The translations under genes were made by a program, and so were the position numbers. Shown in pieces: positions 36,495 through 45,900 of a stretch of 64,000 nt of DNA; position 1 is the first letter of the stretch; each line of letters begins with the position of its first letter. The notes beneath the pieces were generated by a model, which was not told where the DNA came from, did not search any database, and saw nothing but the letters and a program-made list of their open reading frames with translations. This stretch comes from Terriglobales bacterium (GTDB lineage Bacteria; Acidobacteriota; Terriglobia; Terriglobales; Acidobacteriaceae). The DNA lies in contig DATMXP010000013.1 in assembly GCA_035561515.1 (NCBI GenBank), forward strand, positions 62,001-126,000, read 5' to 3'.

Positions 36495-37367
36495 ATGAAC
36501 ACTGCGGTGGAAGTGATTCGGCAGCCCGACGAGTTTGCGAAAGCGGAGCAGGCCGCGGAGTACATCCGTTCGCGAACTTCGCTGAAACCGCAGATCGCGC
36601 TTGTGCTCGGGTCTGGCTTGGGACCTTTTGCGGACCAAATGGTTGATGCCGTACGCATCTCTTATTCGGATATCCCAAACTTTCCGCGTCCAAGTGCGCA
36701 GGGGCACGCTGGCAAGCTAGTCATCGGCAAAGTCGGTGACGTGCCGGTTGCGGCTATGCAGGGTAGAGTCCACTATTACGAGGGACTCCCGTTACGCGAG
36801 GTGATCTTCCCGATGCGTGTTTTCGGGCGCCTTGGCGTGAAAGCTGCCATCATCACGAACGCCGCAGGGGGGATCAACACTAGTTATCAGCAGGGGGCCC
36901 TGGTGGTTCTAAGCGACCACATCAACCTGCAAGGGTCGAATCCGCTCATTGGGCAAAACGACGAAAGATTCGGTCCCCGCTTCCCGGACATGACCCGCGT
37001 CTATTGGAAGCCATATCGCCAAGCGGCCCTGGAAGAGGGAAAGCGTCTTGGCATCAGTGTTGCCGAAGGCGTGTACCTCGCGGTTACCGGACCGAGTTAT
37101 GAAACGCCAGCGGAAATCCGCATGTTTCGAACATGGGGTGCTGACGTGGTCGGTATGTCCACGGTGTCAGAAGTCATCGCGGCATCGCATATGGGTATTC
37201 GAGTGCTGGCGATATCGTGCGTTACGAATATGGCTGCCGGAATTCTGGACCAACCGCTGAGCCACCAGGAAGTACTCGAAACGGGCGATCGTGTAAAGGG
37301 TGCTTTTATGTCTTTGCTACAGGCTGTGATTCCACGAATGGCAGCCGACCTGAAGAAAAATGACTAA
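36495..37367 (+). CDS. punA: Purine-nucleoside phosphorylase, trimeric type
   Basis: It cleaves inosine and guanosine with phosphate to the base and ribose-1-phosphate. Length is 290 residues, as in trimeric PNPs. Motifs are VLGSGLGPF (phosphate loop), GRVHYYEG, TNAAGGIN, a GPSYETPAEIR segment and GMSTVSE. It begins 6 bases after nupC and overlaps the kinase gene by 8 bases. Confidence 0.95.
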   Translation: MNTAVEVIRQPDEFAKAEQAAEYIRSRTSLKPQIALVLGSGLGPFADQMVDAVRISYSDIPNFPRPSAQGHAGKLVIGKVGDVPVAAMQGRVHYYEGLPLREVIFPMRVFGRLGVKAAIITNAAGGINTSYQQGALVVLSDHINLQGSNPLIGQNDERFGPRFPDMTRVYWKPYRQAALEEGKRLGISVAEGVYLAVTGPSYETPAEIRMFRTWGADVVGMSTVSEVIAASHMGIRVLAISCVTNMAAGILDQPLSHQEVLETGDRVKGAFMSLLQAVIPRMAADLKKND

Positions 37368-37986
37368 GACTCACATCATCGCAATCGCAGGTCCATCGTG
37401 TGCCGGGAAAACCGAAACATCGAAGGTGGTCGCGCGCAAGCTGAATGCCCCTATTCTGAGCCTAGACAGCTACTACCGGCCGCTTGATCATCTTTCCTTC
37501 GAAGAACGTACGAAGTTTAACTTCGACGAGCCTGCGGCCCTTGATCACGAGTTGCTTATCCAACAACTTGCCGAAGCCGCTGGCGGCAAGACGGTCCACG
37601 CACCGGTGTACGACTTCGTGGCACATTCGCGTTCGCCGCAGATCGAAACCATCGAGCCCGGCGCGTTCCTTATTCTCGAGGGCCTGTTTGTTCTCTGGTG
37701 GGATGACGTGAGGAATCTCTGCGATACGACGGTGTATGTTGACGCTCCGGATGAACTTTGCCTGGAACGACGGAAGTACCGTGACGTTCGCGAACGTGGC
37801 CGCAGCGTTGAGTCAGTGGTTCGCCAATATGAGCAGACGGTGCGCCCGATGGCGGCGAAGTACGTGTGGCCGACGAGGAAACTGGCGCAACTGGTTGTTT
37901 CTGGTACTGACTCGCTGGAGCACTGCGCCGCGCAGGTGTTGCAGACAGCTAAGGTGAGTAAGTCTGAATTCGCTACAGCCGATTAA
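37360..37986 (+). CDS. udk: Uridine kinase-like P-loop kinase
   Basis: A cytoplasmic NTP-dependent nucleoside kinase of 208 residues. The Walker A motif is GPSCAGKTETS, followed by SLDSYYRP and an FNFDEPAALDH segment typical of uridine/cytidine kinases. EGLFVLWWDDV and a lid with RKYRDVRERGR come later. It overlaps punA by 8 bases and closes the operon. Uridine is the likely acceptor; related phosphoribulokinase-like kinases cannot be fully excluded. Confidence 0.85.
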   Translation: MTKTHIIAIAGPSCAGKTETSKVVARKLNAPILSLDSYYRPLDHLSFEERTKFNFDEPAALDHELLIQQLAEAAGGKTVHAPVYDFVAHSRSPQIETIEPGAFLILEGLFVLWWDDVRNLCDTTVYVDAPDELCLERRKYRDVRERGRSVESVVRQYEQTVRPMAAKYVWPTRKLAQLVVSGTDSLEHCAAQVLQTAKVSKSEFATAD

Positions 37987-37987
37987 G

Positions 37988-38614
37988 CTATTGATTCGCC
38001 GAATCCGGCGTTTCACTGCTGATTGAGTCGCGAGGTACTGCCAGTATCCCGCCAATGCCCGCGGCAGCGAATATTTGTTTCGGTAGGGCATCGTTGCCTG
38101 CCCACGCTACAGCTTCCTTTGGATCCCCACAGGCGGTAATGACCAGGGTTGTTCCTGGTTTTACGCGATGGACTTTCCGTGCGATTACCAATAGTTCCCC
38201 CTGCTGGGACGAGATGTATATCCGCTCGCGGAAGGGAATCACCGAGTAACGAGAGTCTGTTTTCTGGACCGGGTGCACCGCGTAACATTTCGACTTCACC
38301 TGAAATTGTGTGCTGGTACTGACGGAAGCTTTCCCGTAATCCAATGCAGCCCACCCGTCGTGCATCTGTGTCTGGCTCATTCCGAGCAATCGAAACGAAG
38401 TGCCGTCACTTGCGAGTATATCGGTGAAATGTTCCGACAAGGTCCTGACACTGTCGCCATCTACAACTGCGGCACCGCTTGAGAAATGTTCGCCATTAAG
38501 GGTGGTATCTGAGGTTGCGTGGATCGTGCCAACAGGGCGGCGCATCGTCTGAGAAAGCGAACCAGTTACCAGCAGGGCCGTGAGAGCAAGAGGAAGTAGG
38601 AAAAATCGAAGCAC
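37988..38614 (-). CDS. Exported protein of unknown function, FecR-like beta body
   Basis: A 208-residue protein with a signal peptide (MLRFFLLPLALTALLVTGSLS). Its body has weak resemblance to FecR-type domains (TTLNGEHFSSGAAVVDGDSV, then LASDGTSFRLLG). A second part follows with RERIYISSQQGELLVIARK and a HRVKPGTTLVI strand. No catalytic motif is seen. It ends 2 bases from the end of the convergent udk gene. Proteins like this are common singletons in Acidobacteriota. Confidence 0.65.
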   Translation of the reverse strand: MLRFFLLPLALTALLVTGSLSQTMRRPVGTIHATSDTTLNGEHFSSGAAVVDGDSVRTLSEHFTDILASDGTSFRLLGMSQTQMHDGWAALDYGKASVSTSTQFQVKSKCYAVHPVQKTDSRYSVIPFRERIYISSQQGELLVIARKVHRVKPGTTLVITACGDPKEAVAWAGNDALPKQIFAAAGIGGILAVPRDSISSETPDSANQ

Positions 38615-38728
38615 CGGATAATGGTAAATCGTCGCTTACGTTAAGAAGCACGAAAACGAGCTATAGAAGCTATCTTTCGGATTCCACAATGGGAACGACG
38701 CATTCTGATTGCCACAGTTACGGCTGCG

Positions 38729-39553
38729 TCAGCGAGGGATCATTACTCCCGGGGGGTAGATAGATCCGGGAAGGCTACGGCGATAGGCGTGAGGTAGTCT
38801 CACTGGATTGCGGCGCTTTGAGGCAACTTCATCCGATTTATGCAAACTGGTGGCTTGCGCGCGTACCGTGTAGCGGCCCAAGACCTTTACGTCGGCAACG
38901 GCGTTGCTGTACGTCTGGGTCCAAATGCCGTCCATAAGATTAAAGAGGACGACGACTTCCACACCGCGTACCCACCAGGAAGGAGACTTTGCGAGTTGCC
39001 CTTGAATTTTACGAATCAGAAAACTATGTGGGTCGACCCAAGCACGGCCGTCGATGAGACCGGGTTCCTTTCTCTTGGGTTTGATCTCAAGAACGTGGCA
39101 CTTTACGCCCTCGACTATGTCTTCTCCTACGTAGGAGAAATCATAGTTATCCCGAACAATGGCGGTGGGTGGAGTGGATAGTCTTTCTGCTGCAGATTCG
39201 TGATCCAGGATCTTGCGAACCACCTTTTCCCCGCGATCGTTGCCCTTCGATTCTAAGATCTTGTATTCACGTTCGTGGGGCGGAACGACGTTGATTTGCG
39301 CTGTTACCTCAGAGGTAGGTTTCTGCTCATCGCCGTGGTACATGCGGTACTCGCGCGTAACCAGGAATGGAACGCTGCCTTTTGATTCCAGCCGGGCAGC
39401 TTCCATGTGAGCGACGATTTCGTCGAGCGGCATGGAACCAGTTTGGGCGTAAAGGTATGGCTGAAAGATAAATAGCCACAACCATGCGCTCCAACGGATT
39501 TTGCCCAACTTGGCTCGCACATCTACTCCCGACGCAAGTTCGCGTCTTGTCAC
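38729..39553 (-). CDS. Exported LolA-like/outer-membrane lipoprotein-sorting-like protein
   Basis: A 274-residue protein with an N-terminal hydrophobic segment (SAWLWLFIFQPYLYAQ). Its body follows the pattern of LolA-fold proteins: an amphipathic helix (LDEIVAHMEAARLES), then repeated beta strands (VTREYRMYHG, CHVLEIKPKRK, GRAWVDPHSFLIRKIQG). The first Met may be upstream of the true start. LolA-fold proteins bind lipids or lipoproteins in the periplasm; this one is not LolA itself. Function is unknown. Confidence 0.65.
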   Translation of the reverse strand: MTRRELASGVDVRAKLGKIRWSAWLWLFIFQPYLYAQTGSMPLDEIVAHMEAARLESKGSVPFLVTREYRMYHGDEQKPTSEVTAQINVVPPHEREYKILESKGNDRGEKVVRKILDHESAAERLSTPPTAIVRDNYDFSYVGEDIVEGVKCHVLEIKPKRKEPGLIDGRAWVDPHSFLIRKIQGQLAKSPSWWVRGVEVVVLFNLMDGIWTQTYSNAVADVKVLGRYTVRAQATSLHKSDEVASKRRNPVRLPHAYRRSLPGSIYPPGVMIPR

Positions 39554-39641
39554 TTAGAAGCAGAATCTGCGGCTTGAGGCAGCCCAAGATTAAGCAAAAA
39601 GGTGGGTAGTACTAAGGCCTATGTGTCTGATCAGGGTAGCT

Positions 39642-40469
39642 TTAGGCTTTCCGCAACTCGGAAATGGGCAGGACAGAATTCATGGATCCCGAACGAAACC
39701 CCTGAAGATCGAGGGTCACATAGTCAAAACCCAGTCCCTTGAAGATCCTGACTAGTTTGGCAGCCATGTCGATATCCAGAGCTCGGGGCAGTTCTTCGCG
39801 GGCGATCTCGATACGACAGATGGCACCGTGATGGCGAACGCGAAATTGACGGAATCCGATGGATCGAAGGGCTTCTTCGCCGGCCTCAACCTGCGCCAGC
39901 GCCTCCTTGGTGACAGGACGCCCATACTCGATACGGGACGACAGACACGCAGAGGCCGGTTTGTCCCAAATAGCGAGGTTGGCTTCGCGGGCAAGTTGCC
40001 GGATTTCCGCCTTGGTGAGTCCGGCTTCGAGCAGTGGAGCGATTACGCCGTGCTTTCGGGCAGCGTTCTGGCCAGGACGGAAGTCGGATTGATCGTCGGC
40101 ATTCACGCCATAAGCAATGGCAGCGAATCCCTTTTCAGTCTGGTAGGTTTCCATAACGCTGAATAACTCGTCCTTGCAGTGGAAACAGCGCTGGGGATCA
40201 TTCCGGACGTAGTCGGGGTTCTGCATCTCGGAGGTGCTTACTACTTCAAGGGGAATGCGGTGTTCGCCCGCAAAGGCGATTGCCGCACGAAGGTGTTCGC
40301 GAGCCAGGGAAGGCGAGTCGGCAATGACTGCGAGCATCTCGTTGCCCAAGACACGGTGCGCTTCGAAAGCCAAATAGGCGGAATCAATGCCACCGGAATA
40401 GGCAATAAGAAGAGGCCGATGTTGACTCAAAGAATTGCGAAGCAGTTCGTGTTTGGCAGCAAGTTTCAC
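39642..40469 (-). CDS. larE: ATP-dependent sacrificial sulfur transferase LarE
   Basis: LarE adds sulfur to the nickel-pincer nucleotide cofactor used by lactate racemase and relatives, in the sacrificial form giving its own Cys sulfur. At 275 residues it carries the PP-loop SGGIDS (25-30), CFHCKDELF (95-103) and PASACLSSRI, with Cys175 at the place of the sacrificial Cys176 of Lactiplantibacillus. larB, larC and larA are not in the window. It may be an orphan or serve a LarA-like enzyme elsewhere. Confidence 0.88.
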   Translation of the reverse strand: MKLAAKHELLRNSLSQHRPLLIAYSGGIDSAYLAFEAHRVLGNEMLAVIADSPSLAREHLRAAIAFAGEHRIPLEVVSTSEMQNPDYVRNDPQRCFHCKDELFSVMETYQTEKGFAAIAYGVNADDQSDFRPGQNAARKHGVIAPLLEAGLTKAEIRQLAREANLAIWDKPASACLSSRIEYGRPVTKEALAQVEAGEEALRSIGFRQFRVRHHGAICRIEIAREELPRALDIDMAAKLVRIFKGLGFDYVTLDLQGFRSGSMNSVLPISELRKA

Positions 40470-40577
40470 TGTCTAATGTTAACAAGTGAAAAGTAAAATG
40501 GGGCCGTTTCGCGGAGATTTGGTTTTTGTAGCCGAAGAGGCTACCCTATGAGCATTCCAGCGGCGAGAAGCTCAAGT

Positions 40578-40652
<75 letters not shown>

Positions 40653-40850
40653 TTTTTTCTCGCATTTAGCTGATAAATCAATCACTTACATTTTGAGTAC
40701 TTTAGTGCTCCTTCGCCCTTAATGGGCGGGAATAGGGCATATTTGGGAGACAAAGCGGACAAAAAGCGGACAAGCGTTGGGACAAGATTCGCCTAGGCGG
40801 TAATGCATCTTCCCCGGTGAGTTGTGCACCGGAGGACCCGGCCAGTTACG

Positions 40851-41759
40851 TCAGCTTGTTGCAGCACCGCAGGCAAGCGGAGCCGTCACTCCAGTCACGA
40901 TTTCAATTCCGAGAACGTTCTGGAGAGCTATCAGCGAGGACGGTAGCTGTCCGCCCAACACCAGCAGCACTTTCGCGTTCACTGGAAGCAGTAATGTCTT
41001 TTGCTCTGCTTCAATCAGTGCTTGGTACTTCACACACTGAAACATTCCCCGGGCAATGTCGGTTTCGTCCGACCTAACGCCCTTGACTTCTATGCCGACC
41101 CATTGCGTCCTGCTTTTAAACAGCACGTCGATAATGTCAGCCGAAGCGAACTCGTGCTCAACCAGAACGTGGAAGTGAGCACCGAGCCCCACAGTTTCAG
41201 GGTTCGCTGCAACATACTCCTTCAACCTTCGGTGTTCTTCACCTTCACCCGTCCCATACGCGCCGGTGTGGCTCCTTACTCGTGCTGACAAGGGTGACGG
41301 AAGTTTAGCGAGGGCAGCTTTCGCTGGGGGTAGCCCGAATTCGGTCAGTACGCGGTCCCAATCTGGGAACGTGTAAACCTCCGTCAGCATCATGTCGAGA
41401 ATCTTTCGCCGTTGGGCTGGATTGCAGCGACGGTAGGCGTCTGGATTTTTCAAAAACAAATCGAAGCCTTCGCCGGGCATATTTGTCGATTTGTTAATGA
41501 CTAGGGACTGAAGCTTAGGAATCTCGAGGTTCCACTTCGTTGAAAGATTGCGCAGTTCGCCGCCGATTGCGCCGAGTGGGTAATTTAGTGTCCGCGCATT
41601 TGAAACTCCGATTTCCCGCGCCAGTTCGGAGTAGTAGATAGGTTGTGCAGCCCTCGCTTGTCGCACTAAGATTGGCAAAATTTGACGAGCCCGTTCGTGG
41701 TAAAGCTCCGTTCCGCCAACAAAGCCACCCGAAGTCGCCGTGACTGTTTCAGTAGCCAT
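40851..41759 (-). CDS. PD-(D/E)XK nuclease-like protein with N-terminal winged-helix-like part
   Basis: A 302-residue protein. Residues about 20-85 look like a helix-turn-helix region (YYSELAREIGVSNARTLNY). The C-terminal half has a nuclease-like core: Asp208/Asp211 (SADIIDVLF), then Glu224-Val-Lys226 (GIEVKG), then a helix with Gln241 (GMFQCVKYQ). That spacing fits the PD-(D/E)XK superfamily of restriction and repair nucleases. It stands alone 200 bases after tRNA-Cys, with no methylase beside it. Roles in restriction, defence or DNA repair are possible, but no specific system is recognised. Confidence 0.65.
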   Translation of the reverse strand: MATETVTATSGGFVGGTELYHERARQILPILVRQARAAQPIYYSELAREIGVSNARTLNYPLGAIGGELRNLSTKWNLEIPKLQSLVINKSTNMPGEGFDLFLKNPDAYRRCNPAQRRKILDMMLTEVYTFPDWDRVLTEFGLPPAKAALAKLPSPLSARVRSHTGAYGTGEGEEHRRLKEYVAANPETVGLGAHFHVLVEHEFASADIIDVLFKSRTQWVGIEVKGVRSDETDIARGMFQCVKYQALIEAEQKTLLLPVNAKVLLVLGGQLPSSLIALQNVLGIEIVTGVTAPLACGAATS

Positions 41760-42187
41760 CAGAAAAGTTCTAACTACCGTTTAGGACAAGACATTTTGTA
41801 CCAAGAGGCCCTGCTCAGACTAGTGTAACGAGTGGGGCTCGCTTTCTTGTGTCGAGGAAGTCGTTACTGCGACCGTTTCCAGAATGCGCCTCTTGGATCA
41901 TGTCCACTGACGGAGATTTCCCGTAAGCAGCTCGTTAGTCACGCCGCCTGAGCCTCTTGACAGAATCTAAATTATCTTAAGAGCCTGTTCTTGCGCTAAA
42001 GTCGCACCTCATCAGACCTGTGACAGAGGAACACCAGCTTTGGAGTGTCGCTCTCGATGGGAAGGATTATCGACTAAAAGCAAAGAACTCGCTTGTTCCA
42101 TTTTCGTAACAAAGGCCACAACTTTCTTGTGAAGCAGCTACTCTGTGTGATAATGCGCACCGATTTCCGCAGAAGTCGGAGGCTTGC
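41760..42187. other. Intergenic region with a predicted promoter
   Basis: No gene pattern is seen. TTGTGA (42127-42132) and GATAAT (42149-42154), spaced 16 bases with an upstream TG, form a likely promoter for the gene at 42188. Confidence 0.5.
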
Positions 42188-42886
42188 ATGTTTCGATGGG
42201 GTGTTGTTGTCCTTCTCCTTTCCGTACCCGCCTTTACCCAACAGTTAGCGTCCGCACTCGGGACCACTTACTCCCTTAACGACGCTCAGCTCACTGGGAC
42301 TGCCAGCGTCATTACAGGATCGGAATCTGAATCCACGTCCATCACGCTCATAGCGCGACGCGATGGCAAAAGCCGAATTGATCTCGGCACACGCGGAGAG
42401 ATACGCTCCAACAGCGCCTCCGCCCCCCAAGCCTTCTTCCGAACCGACAGTCAATGGTATGAATCTCCCGCCCACAATGCCTGGACCGAGGCCAATTGGT
42501 TCTTCCCGGCGCTTTCCACCCTTGTTGCCCCGCAAGAGCGTTCTGCCACAGTCGTATCATCGACTAGCGGAACGCTGCGCACGTTCCTAAATGTTACGAA
42601 CCAGAAGCCAGCCCAAATCGAGCTAATCAAAAAACTCAGTGCGACGGAATATATTCTCGATCAGTCCGGACTCCCCGTTGTCATCCGCTACAACATCCAC
42701 CCCGACGATGATTTCGGAACCAACATCCCGGTTGAAGTCAGGCTTTCCGACTACCGCGACGTTAACGGCGTGAAAGTTCCATTTCGCATCCAGCGGCTTC
42801 TTAGTGGAAGCCTTGAACTGGACATCACCATTTCGTCGGTAACAATAAATCCGGGGACATCCGATTCGGCTTTCGCGGTTCGATAA
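42188..42886 (+). CDS. Exported beta-rich protein of unknown function
   Basis: A 232-residue protein with a signal peptide (MFRWGVVVLLLSVPAFTQQ) and a body of short strands with many Ser/Thr. Segments such as SITLIARRDGKSRIDLGTRG and VPVEVRLSDYRDVNGVKVPF-like strands near the end resemble LolA/outer-membrane-lipoprotein-sorting folds. It lies 14 bases before the RHS gene and is probably co-transcribed with it, which suggests a role in export or surface handling of that protein. No enzyme motif is seen. Confidence 0.7.
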   Translation: MFRWGVVVLLLSVPAFTQQLASALGTTYSLNDAQLTGTASVITGSESESTSITLIARRDGKSRIDLGTRGEIRSNSASAPQAFFRTDSQWYESPAHNAWTEANWFFPALSTLVAPQERSATVVSSTSGTLRTFLNVTNQKPAQIELIKKLSATEYILDQSGLPVVIRYNIHPDDDFGTNIPVEVRLSDYRDVNGVKVPFRIQRLLSGSLELDITISSVTINPGTSDSAFAVR

Positions 42887-42900
42887 CGGAGAACACGAAA

Positions 42901-45900
42901 ATGAAAACCTGTGCAATCATCTCGATCATCGCTTTTCTCGCTGTCTCTGCGTTTGGCCAGACGGTTACCGGGCCTGCTCCGTCCACCAGCCAACAATCAA
43001 ACGTCTTCGACAGTGTGAACCTTGGAAGTCTAAATGTGTATTTCGACATTCCTGTGATCAACAAGGCTGGACGAGGCATTCCGTTCGTGTATTCAGTGAC
43101 CTACAACAGTTCGATGTGGAAGAAGGTTGCTGTCGGGACCTCCGTGTCTTGGCAACCGACCACTAAATGGATGGGTTGGTCCGCCATAAAGCCGCTGCCC
43201 GAGGGCTACATCCTTTCCAAATCTGCACAGAAGAAATGCACGCCAGACGGAGGAGGTTGGTACTACTACAACGAATACACGTTGTCAGCATATGTCGACA
43301 GATCTGGAGTCAGCCACCCTTTTAATCTTGTGCTGGATACCGACTTTGATAACGAATGTAGTCCGTATCCAGATTGGGGCCAGGCATCGAGTCTCGACAG
43401 CCCCGCACTTCGCATTTCCGCCACAGGAGGATGGCCTACAGCCGTGGTGACCACGCCCGAAGGGCACATCCTTACTGTACCCGTTGTGAGCCCTCTGCAA
43501 ATACCCGCGCCGGCAGCCGCGATACTGCGCAAGGATGACAATGGAAACAAGATAACAACTCCTGACGGCGCTAATTTTATCGATACTTTGGGCAAGACGG
43601 CGTTAAGCATCTCCGGCACGAACCCGGTACTGTACACCTATACGGACCCGGATATCATTTCAAATCCCAATGGTGGTCCGACGACCCAATCCAGCGTTAA
43701 GGTCTACTACTCCTCAATTCCCATAAGAACTTATTTCCAATGTTCAGGAGTTGGGGAGTACGGGCCGATTAACTATGACTTGCCAACGAGCATACAGTTG
43801 CCTGACGGCACCGCTTACTCAATTGCCTACGAGGCTAGCCCCGATCCCAGCTATCCAAATGCAAAGACGGGGCGAATCGCTTCTATAACATTGCCGACAG
43901 GAGGAGTGATCACCTACAACTACTCCGGACCGAATGCGGGTATCGTTTGTGCGGACGGCAGCACGTCTGGTCTTGTAAGAACTACTTCGCCTGGAGGAAC
44001 ATGGACTTATCAGCGCAATCTCGTGTCGGGAACGAAATGGCTCACCACCGTCACGGACCCCGCCTCGAACCAGACCCTTGTCAACTTCCAAAAGGTAGCC
44101 GCAAGCGAAGGCAGTACCTACTTAGAAACCAAGCGGGTCGTGTATTCGGGGTATTCCACGGCAAATCCCGCTGTCGTCCTGCAAACGAATGAAACCTGCT
44201 ACAACAACAGCACTCCCGATTGCACGGCAACAATGGTCAGCCTCCCCGTTTCAAGTGTTTCGTCGTTCACCAGGCTGCCAAACTCAACTGGGAAGACTTC
44301 GCTGCGTACCGCTGCCTTCGATCCCTCTACAGGTGCTCCGACAGATATCCGTGTGTACGATTTCGGAACCGCCGGTTCAGGAACCGCTGGCACTCGTCTA
44401 AGCAAGACGGAAATTGGCTACGCTACTTTCACCAATGGCATCACCGGTAAACCAGCAACGGTCAGGGTGTTCGACGCCAACGATATCCTCAAAGCAGAAA
44501 CAACGTATGCGTACGACGGGGTTCCTCCGGATGCTAGCAACATCACTGTCCAACACGATACTGTTTCAGGTTCACGTGGAAATCTCACGAGTGTGAGCCG
44601 CTCGACTGGAACGGGAACCCTCACGACCACCTATAGGTATTTCGATACCGGCAATCTCAAGTCCGTTACTAATGGACTAACGCCTGATACAGACCCGACC
44701 ACAACCTATACGTATGGTGCCTGTGAAGGCGCTTTTGCTACACAGGTAAGTCTACCGTTGTCGCTCGGCACATCAAGTGCCTGGAATTGCGATGGTGGCG
44801 TGATGATGAGTTCCACTGACGAAAATAATCAGCAGACCACATATACGTATGGAGATGGCAATCGTTGGATTGCTACCCGAATTGACACGCCCGACGGCGG
44901 CCAGGTCACAACTCAGTACAATCTTGCAAGCAGTCCGAAGCACATTATTCAAACACAGAAGCTCGACGCAACAAAATCAACGTACCTCCAATCCAATATC
45001 GATGAATTCGGGCGAGTGAAGCAAACCATCAAGACTGATTCGGGCGGTTCCGCTCCGATCTTTACCGACACAACATACGACGCCTTCAGTCGCGTAGCCA
45101 CTGTCTCGAACCCCTACATGAGTACGTCGGACCCGACCTACGGACTAACGCAGTACGCCTACGATGCTTTGGGCCGACAAACGACTATCACCAACCCCGA
45201 TGGAACGACCAAGACGCTCGCTTATGGCGGCTCCGCCGTTACGGTAGCTGACGAAGGGTACAACAGCTCTGGTGGAAAGGTGAGCAGAACCATGCAGTAT
45301 GATGCGGCTGGTCGGTTGAAGTCTGTGTGCGAGATCACGCTTGGCATCGCATGGAATCAGGATAGCGCGGCCCCGTGCGGAATGGACCTCACCGCTACAG
45401 GTTTTACCACTACTTATGAATACAACCCGCTGGGTAACTTAACTTCGGTCATCCAAGGCACCCTGCCAGTTCGGGCTTATGCTTACGATATGCTTGGCCG
45501 TTTGACAACCGAGTCAAATCCCGAGATCGCGGGGAATGTCAGTTACAGCTACAATTCGAGAGGCGACCTCTATCAGCGGGTTCGGCGTGCTCCAAATCAG
45601 GACGGCACCGCCACTGTTACCACCACTTATACCTACGACGTTTTACATCGGCTAACTGGGATCGGCTATTCCGATGGCACTCCGAGTCGGACATACACCT
45701 ACGATCAGACTTCAGCCAAGGGGCTATCCAACCTGCTCGGCAAGGGCAGGCTTACCGACGCTTCTTCGACTTCGTCAGGAACCGTGTTCTCCGACACCGT
45801 TTTTCGCTACGACGCAGTCGGCAGGGTGAGCGCAAGCGCATCGTGTACTCCTACTACTTGCTCGGGTGGATCGAATACTTACATCGGCCAGTACAGCTAT

